Shown: positions 1-8,768, counted from the first letter of the stretch. The stretch: 35,269 nt of DNA from an uncultured Paracoccaceae bacterium (GCA_937895435.1 CALAXT010000059.1:1-35269), one strand, 5' to 3'. Notes: generated from the sequence alone by a model not told the origin. Numbers and translations: made by a program.

Positions 1-431
1 CCATGCTTGCCAGCCCGGCCTTGCAAGCGGTGTAAAACCTCTGGTGGGTTGGCGAATAAATCCCCCAAGGCGCGCACCAGCGACTGCCCCGGCTGCACGC
101 CAAAACGTTCAACCGCTGCCTGATTTTGATACCCAATCAAGCCTTCATGACTGGTTGAAAAACTGGGTGCTGGATCATTTTCAACAAACTGCGCCATCTG
201 GCGCTGCATCCGATGCACCGCACTTTGATGTTCAAACGCAATCCAGCGGGTGATCAGCGCCAAACACACTAATGTGGCTGCCACCGAATAAAACATAATT
301 TTGACAGGCTGTTGCGATGTCAGCGACGACGCTGCCAGCACGATACAGGCCATAAGCAAAAGCAGCCAAACACGTGGAGACAACGCCACAGCCATACGCG
401 TTAACAGTTCGCCAGAATGAGAGGGCTTCAT
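1..431 (-). CDS. Membrane-anchored PAS-type sensor protein, N-terminal part (possible sensor histidine kinase)
   Basis: This open frame starts with ATG at 431 and runs without a stop off the left edge, so only about 143 N-terminal residues are visible. Two hydrophobic segments are clear (roughly residues 16-34 and 45-62, the first containing VWLLLLMACIVLAAS), followed by a basic/polar linker. After that comes a stretch typical of a PAS fold (EGLIGYQNQAAVERFG, then a conserved LFANPPEVLHRLQ). Two TM helices followed by a PAS domain is the usual start of alphaproteobacterial hybrid or CckA-like histidine kinases, but the catalytic part lies outside the window, so kinase identity is an inference. 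It is transcribed away from rsmB. A perfect TTAA-N7-TTAA CtrA-type box and a GANTC site lie in its upstream region, which fits a cell-cycle or motility regulator. It could instead be a diguanylate cyclase or another PAS signalling protein. Confidence 0.6.
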   Translation of the reverse strand, partial: MKPSHSGELLTRMAVALSPRVWLLLLMACIVLAASSLTSQQPVKIMFYSVAATLVCLALITRWIAFEHQSAVHRMQRQMAQFVENDPAPSFSTSHEGLIGYQNQAAVERFGVQPGQSLVRALGDLFANPPEVLHRLQGRAGKH

Positions 432-482
432 CTCGCACAAGACCCTTTTGCGATTCGTTCAGCCCATTAAGCATGGCATCAG

Positions 483-497
483 TTAAGCAGTTCTTAA
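483..497. promoter_or_regulatory. CtrA-type binding site TTAA-N7-TTAA
   Basis: The sequence TTAAGCAGTTCTTAA matches the palindromic CtrA consensus TTAA-N7-TTAA at all eight fixed bases. It sits 52-66 bases upstream of the ATG of the left-edge PAS sensor gene. A further TTAA half-site lies at 467-470 and a GANTC (CcrM methylation) site, GATTC, at 452-456. A TTGACA on the minus strand near 520 could be a -35 element, but no well-spaced -10 was found. The match is seen directly; CtrA control is inferred. Confidence 0.55.
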
Positions 498-544
498 ATC
501 CTACCCGCAATTTTGCCAAAGTTTTGTCAAACTGTGCAATCAAC

Positions 545-1735
545 TTAGCCACGACGCTTTAACACGGCCACGTAAAACCCATCCCCGCCATCCAATGGCG
601 TCAAACGGCGCGCATGTTCCAATTGCCAGTCAGAATAGCGCGTGCAAAATGCCGAAATCTGATCTGCATTTTCGGCTTGAAGCAACGAGCACGTCACATA
701 GACCAACCGCCCCTGCGGGCCAACAAGCTGCGCCGCATCCACAAGTATCTGGGATTGAATTGCCAAAAGCTCGGCCAAACGCGCCGGGGTCAAGCGCCAT
801 TTCGCCTCGGGGGCACGACGCCAACTGCCGCTGCCAGAACACGGCACATCGGCCAGCACCAAATCAAACGGTGCGGCATGCGCCAGATCGGCGGTCGCCA
901 GCTGCGCAATCTTTACACCTGCCCGCGCCGCACGCGCGGCGATATCGTGCATCCGGCGCGGGTCAGCATCATGTGCAAAAATCTGCACCCCGATCGTTGC
1001 CCCGCTGGCCGCCAGCGCCAATGCCTTGCCGCCACCGCCTGCGCAATAATCGAGGGCGCGCGCGCCCTGCCCCAAACTTATCGCTGCGCATACCGCCTGC
1101 GATGCCACATCTTGCAGCTCAATCAAACCTTCGGCAAACGCCTGCGAACTGCGCAGCTTTTTCGCGCCTTGGGTGATCTCAAGCGCCGTCGGGGCCAGTG
1201 CGTGCACCTGACACTCAATCCCCTGATCGGCCAACAATTCCTGCGCTGCTGGTCGAGAAATTCGTGCTGTGTTGACACGGAGAAAAACGGGCGCGCGGGT
1301 CTGCAAAAGCCCCATCACCTGCGCAAAATTACCATCCAAACTGGTCTTTAAATCTGGCATCAACCAGTCTGGGCAATCAAGGGCCACAGCCTGAGACCAC
1401 GTATCACGCCGATCAGCGGAAAGATGCGCAAACTCTTGGTCACAAAGCGGCGCTGGCGCGTGGCCGATACCTGTGAAAAGCGCGGCAATGTCCGCACCAC
1501 CGCACACCAAACCACCCAAGATCAGCCCACGCCCGGTTAGGACCCCGCCAGCCTGCGCAAAAGATCGTTGACAGCGCAGCGCGTCAAACACCAGATCACG
1601 CACCGCCGCACGGTCGCCCGATCCGGCAAATCGGCTGGCACGGGCCCAATTGGTCAGCGCCTGTTCGGCAGCGCGCCCCGCCAAACAGGCATCCAGCACC
1701 TCAATCGCGGCTTGCAGACGGGCGGCGGGGGTCAC
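545..1735 (-). CDS. rsmB: RsmB/NOP2-family RNA (cytosine-5) methyltransferase
   Basis: SAM-dependent methyltransferase of the RsmB/Sun (NOP2) family, which methylates a cytosine of 16S rRNA. The 396-residue protein has an N-terminal NusB-like helical part (about 1-140) and a C-terminal Rossmann methyltransferase core. The core shows the SAM loop DYCAGGGGKALALAA (about 229-243) and both family cysteines: C299 in DVPCSGSGSW and C349 in VYVTCSLLQ. The SAM loop reads CAGGGGK rather than the common CAAPGGKT; such variants occur in alphaproteobacterial paralogs, so C967 specificity is not certain. The start codon is GTG at 1735 and overlaps the stop of the upstream amidohydrolase as GTGA, implying translational coupling. 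No obvious functional link to the amidohydrolase is apparent. Confidence 0.85.
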   Translation of the reverse strand: MTPAARLQAAIEVLDACLAGRAAEQALTNWARASRFAGSGDRAAVRDLVFDALRCQRSFAQAGGVLTGRGLILGGLVCGGADIAALFTGIGHAPAPLCDQEFAHLSADRRDTWSQAVALDCPDWLMPDLKTSLDGNFAQVMGLLQTRAPVFLRVNTARISRPAAQELLADQGIECQVHALAPTALEITQGAKKLRSSQAFAEGLIELQDVASQAVCAAISLGQGARALDYCAGGGGKALALAASGATIGVQIFAHDADPRRMHDIAARAARAGVKIAQLATADLAHAAPFDLVLADVPCSGSGSWRRAPEAKWRLTPARLAELLAIQSQILVDAAQLVGPQGRLVYVTCSLLQAENADQISAFCTRYSDWQLEHARRLTPLDGGDGFYVAVLKRRG

Positions 1736-3402
1736 AACTGACCCAATCGATCAAAGGTGATCTGGCCACCACAGATCGTCAGATCGACCGCCATCGCCCC
1801 AATTTCGTCATGCGCTACCGCCTCAATGTCGCCCGACAACAGCACCAGGTCAGCCAGATAACCCGCACGCACCATGCCTTTGTGATCTTCGGCATGCTCG
1901 CCATAAGCGCCCCCCAAAGTATAGGCCGCAAGTGTCGCCATCAGCCCAATGCGCTGATCCGGGTCTGCCAAAGCCCAAGGCTGGCGTGTCAACGCAGCCT
2001 GAATCCCGCGCAGTGGGTTGATATCTGACACAGGCCAATCTGAAGCAAAGGCCAACACCGCCCCGGCCCGCTGCAACGCGGCCCAAGGATAGGCATAGCT
2101 CCAGCGCGCTTGCCCGATCCGGCTTATCGTGGGCTCAAGCGGGAAATCCATGGCACCTGGCGGATGCGGCGGCTGCATCGACGCCATCACCCCAAGCGCC
2201 TTGAACCGGGCGATATCATCGGGGTGGATCACTTCGATATGTTCAATGCGGTGGCGGGAATCACGCACACCATTGGCCGCACGCGCCGCCGCATAGCCAT
2301 CCAAAACCGTACGCACTGCGCCATCGCCAATCGCATGGACAGCAATCTGCAAGCCTCGACGATCAATTTCAGTGGCGATTTCGGCAAAATGCGCGGGCGC
2401 AAACAGCGGCTCACCGCGCCAACCGGGCTGGTCGGGATAGTCGTCAATCATCACCGCCGTGCCGCTGTCGATTACCCCATCCATGAACAGTTTGACAAAC
2501 CCGGCACTCAACCAGTCATCTTGCCAATCACGCGCCATCTGGCTGGCCATTTCCAGCCGCTCAATCTCCATGAAGTTCTTGAAATGAAAAGGCACCTTGA
2601 CCCGCGCACTCAGCGCTCCCTGCTCACGCAGCGCATCAAGCAACTGCAACGTGTAAAGATTGCCATCCATATTGGTGATGGATGTAATGCCGTGACGCAC
2701 AGCATGATCTAGACCTGCCTTGATCGCTGCACAATCCAGCGCCCGTGCCGCCGCATCTGGTGCGGGATCAGGCTCGCCCCCTGTGTCCAGACCCAAGCGT
2801 GAGCGATCTGCCCCAGCAAACCGCAACACCGGGCCAAAGGCCGGGGCCTCGCGCAGCTCGCCCGTGGCCAGACCATCATCGCCCATCACCACCTCAGACC
2901 CCGGCGGTGTAGCATGGCCGCCCAAAATACCAGCGGCCCGCAGCGCGGCGGTATTGGCCCACATCGTGTGATGATCCTGCGCCGTGAGCAGCAAAGGACG
3001 ATCAGCCAACACACGATCCAAGACATGACGGGTCAGCGGCGCATCCCCCAAGATCGCATAATCCACCGCCTGGCACAAAATCACAGCCTCCGTCCGCCCG
3101 CCCGCATAGGCCCGCACGCGCGCGGTCAGATCCCGCTCACCGCGCACCCCGGCCAGTTGCAAATGCGACAGCTCAGCTCCACCCGCAAAAAGATGCATAT
3201 GGCTTTCGACAAAGCCGGGCAAAAGGCTGCGCCCCTGCGCATTGATCACCCGCGTTTGGGGCCCAACCAGCGCCAAAATCTGCGCATCCGTCCCCACCGC
3301 CAAAATCCGTCCCCCCTGCACCGCCACAGCTCCCGCCCGTGGCGCGTCGGCATCCATTGTCAGAATACGGGCATGGGTGATGACGAGATCAGGATGGGGC
3401 AT
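1732..3402 (-). CDS. Amidohydrolase family 3 protein (YtcJ-like)
   Basis: Metal-dependent hydrolase of the amidohydrolase superfamily, YtcJ/amidohydrolase_3 group, 556 residues, a normal length. Metal and active-site motifs are visible in order: H68 and H70 in FVESHMHLF, QDHHTMW, HAIGDGAV, RIEHIEV, and a late ASDWPVS carrying the catalytic Asp. No signal peptide is visible, so a cytoplasmic location is expected. The ATG at 3402 follows CGGAGAG on the minus strand. It overlaps rsmB by four bases. It reads in the same direction as the methylamine-type operon upstream but is separated from it by 261 bases with a strong hairpin, so it probably has its own promoter. Members of this group hydrolyse varied amides and carbamates; the substrate cannot be told from sequence. 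Confidence 0.85.
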   Translation of the reverse strand: MPHPDLVITHARILTMDADAPRAGAVAVQGGRILAVGTDAQILALVGPQTRVINAQGRSLLPGFVESHMHLFAGGAELSHLQLAGVRGERDLTARVRAYAGGRTEAVILCQAVDYAILGDAPLTRHVLDRVLADRPLLLTAQDHHTMWANTAALRAAGILGGHATPPGSEVVMGDDGLATGELREAPAFGPVLRFAGADRSRLGLDTGGEPDPAPDAAARALDCAAIKAGLDHAVRHGITSITNMDGNLYTLQLLDALREQGALSARVKVPFHFKNFMEIERLEMASQMARDWQDDWLSAGFVKLFMDGVIDSGTAVMIDDYPDQPGWRGEPLFAPAHFAEIATEIDRRGLQIAVHAIGDGAVRTVLDGYAAARAANGVRDSRHRIEHIEVIHPDDIARFKALGVMASMQPPHPPGAMDFPLEPTISRIGQARWSYAYPWAALQRAGAVLAFASDWPVSDINPLRGIQAALTRQPWALADPDQRIGLMATLAAYTLGGAYGEHAEDHKGMVRAGYLADLVLLSGDIEAVAHDEIGAMAVDLTICGGQITFDRLGQL

Positions 3403-3450
3403 CAGACTCTCCGGGTTTGCATGGCGCGCAGTTTATCAAAGCCCAAGAAA

Positions 3451-3470
3451 CCTGCCAGCCCTATGGCAGG
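3451..3470. repeat. Inverted repeat CCTGCCA-N6-TGGCAGG in amidohydrolase leader
   Basis: Perfect 7-base arms with a 6-base spacer, 49-68 bases upstream of the amidohydrolase ATG. It could form a leader hairpin or be an operator. The rest of the 3403-3663 gap shows only the amidohydrolase ribosome site and the hairpin at 3635-3654; no confident promoter was found. Confidence 0.35.
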
Positions 3471-3634
3471 GGAATTTCCACACTTGGGTATTCCAAAGCA
3501 AGACCAGCACAGATCTTAAAAGGCCTTGTTACTGCCCCATAAGACTGGCGTGACAAAATGAAATAATGGGCGCAGCGGGCGACGCTCTGCAAGTCAATAA
3601 GGGGCGGCAAACCTGCTTTTGCTGAAAGCTTTAC

Positions 3635-3654
3635 GGGGGGCCATCTGGCCCCCC
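3635..3654 (-). terminator. Strong hairpin after the mttB-like gene
   Basis: GGGGGGCCA and TGGCCCCCC form a 9-base perfect stem (or 8 bp with a 4-base loop) ten bases beyond the stop codon of the mttB-like gene. There is no clear run of U after the stem on the minus strand, so it is an imperfect intrinsic terminator, but its position at the end of a four-gene operon supports that role. Confidence 0.55.
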
Positions 3655-3663
3655 ATCAGCGTT

Positions 3664-5238
3664 TTAGAAATGGATGCGGTATTTGGCGCGCACAGCGGCA
3701 TCGATGGTTGGATCAATCTTTGGCCAGCTGCCCTCGGCCAAAATGCGGTTTTTACGGGCAATGGCCTGTTGGACCAGATCGGGCGAGCCGTTTTCGATCC
3801 AAAGCTTCGGCGTGCTGCGGTCAGCCACTTCGGGATAAATATATTCGCTCTGCATCAACGACAGCGTTTGTTGGTGGCCCAGATAATGCCCCGGCCCCTC
3901 AAGACAGACCGATTTCATCGCGTCAATGCTGACCAGATCTTCGCTGACATCAATGCCTTTGACGCAGCGCAACACTTGGCCCAGCATATCATCGCCCAGC
4001 ACCAGGCTTTCCATGCAGAACCCCATCAGGCTGGCATGCATGCCCACAGATTCGTAGACCATATTCAGCCCTGAAAGCCCGGCCATGACGTTTGATATCG
4101 CCTGTTCCCAACCGGCCTGCATATCGGGCAGTTTGGCATCGGCAATTCCAGCGGCAGCCCCCCCCGGCAAACCATAAAACCGGTGCATCTGCGCGCAGCC
4201 CGCCGTCAGCAACGCCTGTTCGCCCGAGCCGCCTGACATCGCACCGGTCCGCAGGTCCGAGACAAAGGGCCAGGTGCCAAAGATCGCCGGAAAACCGGGT
4301 GTGATCGCATTAACATAAACCACCCCGGCCAGACATTCTGCCACCGCCTGCACGATGGCTGTTGCCAGCGGTGCGGGCGCTGTGGCCCCCGCCTGCCCAG
4401 CAGACAGCAACAAGACCGGCATGCCGTTGCGCACGCACATTTCCATGCTGCGGCAGCTTTCTTCGGCAAACTTCATTGGGGGCACAACAAAACAGTTCGA
4501 ATTGCTGACAAAGGGCCGTGCGCGCCAAGCCTCTTCGCTGCCCGCGATCATGTGCAACAGATCAAAGCAACCCTCGACATGTCCCGGTTCAGAAAATGAG
4601 GTGCCAACGTGTTTGGTTGTGCCCGAACAACAGGCGTAAAGCGTGTTGATATCCATATCAAAATTATCAAGCACATCACGGCACACCATCGCACGCTGAA
4701 AGAAATGCACATTGTCCAGCGCATGGGTCAGCTTTGAGGCCATATAAAGATCGGCCGCGGTCGCATCGCGATACGTCCGCTCAACAGGGTCAACAACATG
4801 GACCGCAGCGCCGGCTGTGCCAAAATGCACGTTACTGCCGGTAAGATGCAGGTCATATTTCGGGTCACGCCCAAACAGCGTGATATCCTTGGCAGCCACA
4901 GCCAGCATATCTTCGACCAAAGCGCGCGGAAAGCGAATGCGGCCATCCGCCCCTTGCACCGCCCCAGCCCCGGTCAGAATTTCGACACCCGATTGTGGCG
5001 CATCCGACAGCCCGATTTCTTCCAAAGCTTGCAACGCCGCCTGATGGATACGCAGCACATTGGCCTCGGTCAGGGGGCTGTATTGGCCGCCCGGCATGCC
5101 TGGGCGTAAGGGGCGCAGCCCCTCGGCCAGCGGCGCAGATCGCACCGCCACACGCGCGGCGCGCCCACCACTGCGCCCCACCCGCCGCGCCCCGCAGCTT
5201 GCGCCCACACCACCGTCTTCTGGCAGATCAAGTGTCAT
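3664..5238 (-). CDS. MttB-family (non-pyrrolysine) trimethylamine/betaine-type methyltransferase
   Basis: Member of the trimethylamine methyltransferase MttB superfamily (COG5598), 524 residues, close to the family norm. True MttB decodes an in-frame UAG as pyrrolysine; this gene is continuous with no internal UAG, so it belongs to the non-Pyl branch. Characterised members of that branch (MtgB, MtpB, MtcB types) demethylate quaternary amines such as glycine betaine, proline betaine or carnitine onto a corrinoid protein. Typical stretches include LRPGMPGGQYSPLTE near residue 45, HVGTSFSEPGHVEG, and GGAAAGIADAKLPDMQAGWE in the C-terminal half. The first about 40 residues are Arg/Gly-rich and probably disordered. 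ATG at 5238 follows a GGAA-type ribosome site, 29 bases after the preceding dehydrogenase gene, so the two are co-transcribed. No corrinoid protein, corrinoid:THF methyltransferase or RamA-type activator lies in the window. The substrate is unknown. Confidence 0.85.
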   Translation of the reverse strand: MTLDLPEDGGVGASCGARRVGRSGGRAARVAVRSAPLAEGLRPLRPGMPGGQYSPLTEANVLRIHQAALQALEEIGLSDAPQSGVEILTGAGAVQGADGRIRFPRALVEDMLAVAAKDITLFGRDPKYDLHLTGSNVHFGTAGAAVHVVDPVERTYRDATAADLYMASKLTHALDNVHFFQRAMVCRDVLDNFDMDINTLYACCSGTTKHVGTSFSEPGHVEGCFDLLHMIAGSEEAWRARPFVSNSNCFVVPPMKFAEESCRSMEMCVRNGMPVLLLSAGQAGATAPAPLATAIVQAVAECLAGVVYVNAITPGFPAIFGTWPFVSDLRTGAMSGGSGEQALLTAGCAQMHRFYGLPGGAAAGIADAKLPDMQAGWEQAISNVMAGLSGLNMVYESVGMHASLMGFCMESLVLGDDMLGQVLRCVKGIDVSEDLVSIDAMKSVCLEGPGHYLGHQQTLSLMQSEYIYPEVADRSTPKLWIENGSPDLVQQAIARKNRILAEGSWPKIDPTIDAAVRAKYRIHF

Positions 5239-5267
5239 TTCCGCGTTCCTTTCGTGAACGATAGCGC

Positions 5268-7715
5268 CTACATCCGCACGCGAGCGGCGGTGGGGTCATA
5301 CATGGGTTTCAAAGATACCTCGGCCGCAACACGCTGCCCGGCCACCTCAATTTCATAGCTTGATTGCAGCACATCTTCGGCTGTCTCACCGGCGCAGGGC
5401 ACATAGGCCATGCCAATCGCCCCCCCCAGATGATGGCCATAATTTGCCGATGTGATGATCGACACAATCTTGCCATCACGCAGCAAAGCCTCGTTGTGAA
5501 ACAGCATGACATCCGGATCAGTGACGCGCAGTTGCACCATGCGCCGCTCTAACCCGGTTTCACGTTTGCGCAGCACCGCATCGCGGCCAATAAAATCGCC
5601 CTTGGCGGTTTTCACCGCAAAGCCCAAACCAGCCTCAAGCACGTGGTCTTCGTCCGTGATGTCATGGCCAAAGTGGCGAAAGCCCTTTTCAATGCGGCAA
5701 CTGTCCAATGTGTGCAGCCCGCAAAGCTTTAACCCGTAGGCCGCGCCCGCATCTTCCAAGGTTTCAAAAACATGCGCGGTCTGATCGGCAGAAACATAAA
5801 GTTCCCAGCCCAGTTCGCCCACATAAGTCACACGATGCGCCCGCGCGAGCCCCATACCAATTTCAATCTCGCGCGCCGTGCCAAAGGCAAAGCCATCATT
5901 GCTTAAATCATCTGGACTGATGGCGGCCAAAACATCGCGCGCTTTTGGCCCCATAAGACAAAGAACCGATTCAGACGCCGTCATATCGGTGATCACCGCA
6001 AAGGCCTGCCCCAGATGGCGGCGCAGCCACGCCAGATCACGCTGCAACGTGGCCCCCGGCACCACCAACAAAAATGCGGTTTCCGACAGGCGCGTCACCG
6101 TCAAATCACATTCGATCCCACCATGATCGTTCAACATTTGGGCATATACAATCCGCCCCACCGCGACATTCAGATCGGCGGCGCAGACCCGCTGTAAAAA
6201 CGCCAAAGCATCGCGGCCTTCAACCCGAATTTTGCCAAAACTGGTCATGTCAAACAGGCCAACACCTGTGCGCACCGCCATATGTTCGGCGTGCTGATTG
6301 TCAAACCAGTTTTGCCGCCCCCAATCATAGCGATATTCGGCCACCTGATCGGGGCGGGCAAACCAATTGGCGCGCTCCCACCCTGCCACCTCACCAAAGA
6401 CCGCACCGCGGGCCTTGAGATGTTCATGCAAGGGTGACCGGCGTACCCCCCGCGCAGTTTCGACCTGACGATAGGGAAAGTGGTCAGCGTAAAGCAGGCC
6501 TAAGGTTTCCGTGACACGTTCACGCAAATAACTGCGATTGCGCTGAAAAGGCTGCGCACGGCGAATATCAACCTCCCACAGATCAAAGGGCGGCGTGCCC
6601 TTATCCATCCATGAGGCCAGCGCCATCCCCGCGCCACCAGACGACACAATGCCAATCGAGTTATAGCCCGCCGCCATCCAATAGCCGCCCAGTTCCGGGG
6701 CTTCGCCCAAGTAATAGCGGTTATCTGGGGTAAAGCTTTCTGGCCCATTAAAAAACGTGTGAATACCCGCATCGGCCAACATGGGCAGGCGATTGACAGC
6801 AGCGGCCAAAATCGGTTCGAAATGGTCAAAATCTTCAGGCAACTGATCAAAACAGAAGCTTTCAGAAATACCGTTCATCCCCCACGGTTTGGCGCGCGGC
6901 TCAAACGCGCCCAGCATCATCTTACCGGCGTCTTCCTTGTAGTAAGCGCATTCATCAGGAACCCGCAGCACCGGCAGGGTCGACAAACCCACCACGGGTT
7001 CCGTTACGATATAAAAATGCTCGCAAGCATGCAGTGGCAGCGTCACCCCGACCGAGCGCGCCAGCTCCCGCCCCCACATCCCGCCGCAATTCACCACCAG
7101 ATCGCACGAAATCTGACCCGTGGCACCACTGGCATCTTCCCATTCAACACCGCTGACACGCCCACCCGAGTGCAAAACCCGCGTAACCTTGACGCCCTCA
7201 GCGATCTCGGCGCCACGCATTCTTGCACCCTTAGCCAGTGCCATAGCGATATTGGCCGGGTCACATTGACCATCGCCGGGCAAATGCACCGCCCCCACCA
7301 CATCTGAGATATTGAGATGCGGATACATCGCCAGCACTTCTGTGGGCGAGATTTCATCCACCTCAACATCAAAGGCGCGGGCAAGCGACGCTTGGCGGCG
7401 CAGCTCAATATGGCGCGCCTCGGTCAGCGCCACGGAAATTGAGCCGTTACGCTTCATGCCTGTGGCAACACCGGTCTCCGCTTCCAAATTACGGTAAAGT
7501 TCAGCCGAATAGCGCGCCAGACGCGTCATATTCTGGCTGCCACGCAACTGGCCGATCAACCCGGCCGCGTGCCATGTTGTGCCCGATGTCAACTGCTTGC
7601 GTTCCAGCAACACCACATCCTGCCAGCCAAGAGCCGTCAGATGATAGGCGACCGAACAGCCTGAAATGCCACCACCAATAATGACCACACGGGCCGATGT
7701 GGGAAGCTCTGTCAT
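5268..7715 (-). CDS. FAD-dependent oxidative demethylase with GcvT domain (dimethylglycine/sarcosine dehydrogenase-like), copy 2
   Basis: 815-residue protein of the DMGDH/SARDH type. The N-terminal DAO FAD domain begins with VVIIGGGISGCSVAYHL, and the TTWHAAG motif carries the histidine that is covalently bound to FAD in characterised relatives. An FAO_M middle domain follows (about 385-440), then a GcvT folate-binding domain and GcvT C-terminal barrel (about 440-800). The reaction expected is N-demethylation of a methylated amine, passing formaldehyde to tetrahydrofolate as 5,10-methylene-THF. The frame is open to 7778, but I chose ATG at 7715 because GGAG lies 9-10 bases before it and the FAD motif then begins at the usual distance. 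It is downstream of the homocysteine methyltransferase (117-base gap) and upstream of the mttB-like gene. Whether the substrate is dimethylglycine, sarcosine or another amine cannot be read from sequence. Confidence 0.85.
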   Translation of the reverse strand: MTELPTSARVVIIGGGISGCSVAYHLTALGWQDVVLLERKQLTSGTTWHAAGLIGQLRGSQNMTRLARYSAELYRNLEAETGVATGMKRNGSISVALTEARHIELRRQASLARAFDVEVDEISPTEVLAMYPHLNISDVVGAVHLPGDGQCDPANIAMALAKGARMRGAEIAEGVKVTRVLHSGGRVSGVEWEDASGATGQISCDLVVNCGGMWGRELARSVGVTLPLHACEHFYIVTEPVVGLSTLPVLRVPDECAYYKEDAGKMMLGAFEPRAKPWGMNGISESFCFDQLPEDFDHFEPILAAAVNRLPMLADAGIHTFFNGPESFTPDNRYYLGEAPELGGYWMAAGYNSIGIVSSGGAGMALASWMDKGTPPFDLWEVDIRRAQPFQRNRSYLRERVTETLGLLYADHFPYRQVETARGVRRSPLHEHLKARGAVFGEVAGWERANWFARPDQVAEYRYDWGRQNWFDNQHAEHMAVRTGVGLFDMTSFGKIRVEGRDALAFLQRVCAADLNVAVGRIVYAQMLNDHGGIECDLTVTRLSETAFLLVVPGATLQRDLAWLRRHLGQAFAVITDMTASESVLCLMGPKARDVLAAISPDDLSNDGFAFGTAREIEIGMGLARAHRVTYVGELGWELYVSADQTAHVFETLEDAGAAYGLKLCGLHTLDSCRIEKGFRHFGHDITDEDHVLEAGLGFAVKTAKGDFIGRDAVLRKRETGLERRMVQLRVTDPDVMLFHNEALLRDGKIVSIITSANYGHHLGGAIGMAYVPCAGETAEDVLQSSYEIEVAGQRVAAEVSLKPMYDPTAARVRM

Positions 7716-7832
7716 GGATGAAACTCCGAAAGAGAGGAAATCAGATGCAAAAAACGCGACGGGCGTCTGGTCACGCAAACAGAACCCGCACGCGAACGGC
7801 CGATCATGGGCATCAACGGGGCGCAGCTCATG

Positions 7833-8768
7833 TCAGACCAGCTCATGGCCAGCAGCGCGTAACGCTGTGGCAATGGCGGCGATATGGGCAGGCCCGACCT
7901 CGCAACAGCCGCCCACAATCGTGGCGCCCTGCGCCACCCAAGACAGCGCAAAATCGGCATAGGCTGCAGGCGTAAGGTCATGGCGCGCACTGAGCGCATC
8001 AACGGTTGGATTTTCTTGAAGAAAGGCCGGGGTGATTTGCTGAAACCCGTTGGCATAGGCGCCAAACGGCAGCCCAAAGCCCGCCAAAATCGCCAAAGTC
8101 GCCCCAATCGCCTCGGGTGAGGAACAATTGGCGAGAATGGCCGTCGGGGTGCCAGCACCCAATTCCAAAATCTGCGCCAGATCTGCGACCCGCTCGCCAG
8201 AGCGCAAGCAGGTGCCATCGGCATCATCAACGGTCACCGACAGCCAAACCGGCAGCCCTGCCGCCTGTGCGCCTTGCAATATGGCGCGGGCATGCGCCAA
8301 TGATGAAACCGTTTCACATAAAATCAAATCAACGCCCGGCGCCAACAACTGCGCGGCTTCGCTGTAAAGCGCCACGGCAGTGTCATGGGGCGGGTGCACG
8401 TCGGGGCGATAGCTTGCGACAAGTGGGCCAATACTGCCTGCGATGCGACCCACCCGCCCCTGTTTGGCGTTATCATCTTTGGTTGCACGATGTGCGGCGA
8501 TTGCGGCGGCGGCCTCAGCCAAAGCTGCGCCATGCAACGCAGCAAACCGATCCTCAATTCCGGCCTTTATCAGCCGGTCACGATGGATGGCATAGGTGTT
8601 TGTCGTGGCAATCGTTGCACCCGCAGCGAAATAATCAGCATGCACCGCCTGCACAAGGCCGGGGTGATCGATCATCACTTGGGTTGACCAAAGCGGCGTC
8701 GGGCGATCCCCGGCGCGATGCACCAGTTCTTGGCCCATGCCACCATCCAAAAGAGTGATCTGGCTCAT
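7833..8768 (-). CDS. Homocysteine S-methyltransferase family protein (betaine- or S-methylmethionine-type)
   Basis: Zinc-dependent methyltransferase of the pfam02574 family, 311 residues. It transfers a methyl group to homocysteine to form methionine. The three zinc cysteines are present: C215 in ILANCSSPEA and C288/C289 in IVGGCCEVGP, and the N-terminal LLDGGMGQEL is the family start. ATG at 8768 overlaps the stop of the upstream dehydrogenase as ATGA, so the two are translationally coupled. A longer frame reaches 8798 but has no matching conserved start. Context with two dimethylglycine-dehydrogenase-like genes favours a betaine-homocysteine methyltransferase, giving dimethylglycine for the next enzyme. 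The family also contains S-methylmethionine (MmuM) enzymes, which cannot be excluded. Confidence 0.85.
   Translation of the reverse strand: MSQITLLDGGMGQELVHRAGDRPTPLWSTQVMIDHPGLVQAVHADYFAAGATIATTNTYAIHRDRLIKAGIEDRFAALHGAALAEAAAAIAAHRATKDDNAKQGRVGRIAGSIGPLVASYRPDVHPPHDTAVALYSEAAQLLAPGVDLILCETVSSLAHARAILQGAQAAGLPVWLSVTVDDADGTCLRSGERVADLAQILELGAGTPTAILANCSSPEAIGATLAILAGFGLPFGAYANGFQQITPAFLQENPTVDALSARHDLTPAAYADFALSWVAQGATIVGGCCEVGPAHIAAIATALRAAGHELV

Noticed and set aside
232-552. 106-codon minus-strand frame overlapping the left-edge PAS gene in another frame
   Set aside because: It overlaps the better frame that starts at 431 and shows two membrane segments and PAS features; the 106-codon frame ends early and has no family resemblance.
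595-1351. Long plus-strand frames opposite rsmB
   Set aside because: Translations are rich in Arg, Pro and His as expected for antisense of a GC-rich gene, and the minus-strand frame carries clear RsmB motifs.
2110-3519. Plus-strand frames of about 200 codons opposite the amidohydrolase gene
   Set aside because: No domains or ribosome sites; opposite a gene with full metal-binding motifs.
3403-3663. Possible minus-strand promoter TTGTCA...TAACAA in the gap before the amidohydrolase gene
   Set aside because: The spacing is 19 bases and the -10 match is poor, so it is not reported as a feature.
3664-5238. Possible pyrrolysine codon in the mttB-like gene
   Set aside because: The frame is continuous from ATG to stop with no internal UAG, so it is a non-pyrrolysine member.
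7747-7767. Short GACG-CC-CGTC stem followed by a run of T on the minus strand between the homocysteine methyltransferase and the second dehydrogenase
   Set aside because: The stem is only four base pairs with a two-base loop, too weak for a terminator, and the surrounding genes look like one operon.
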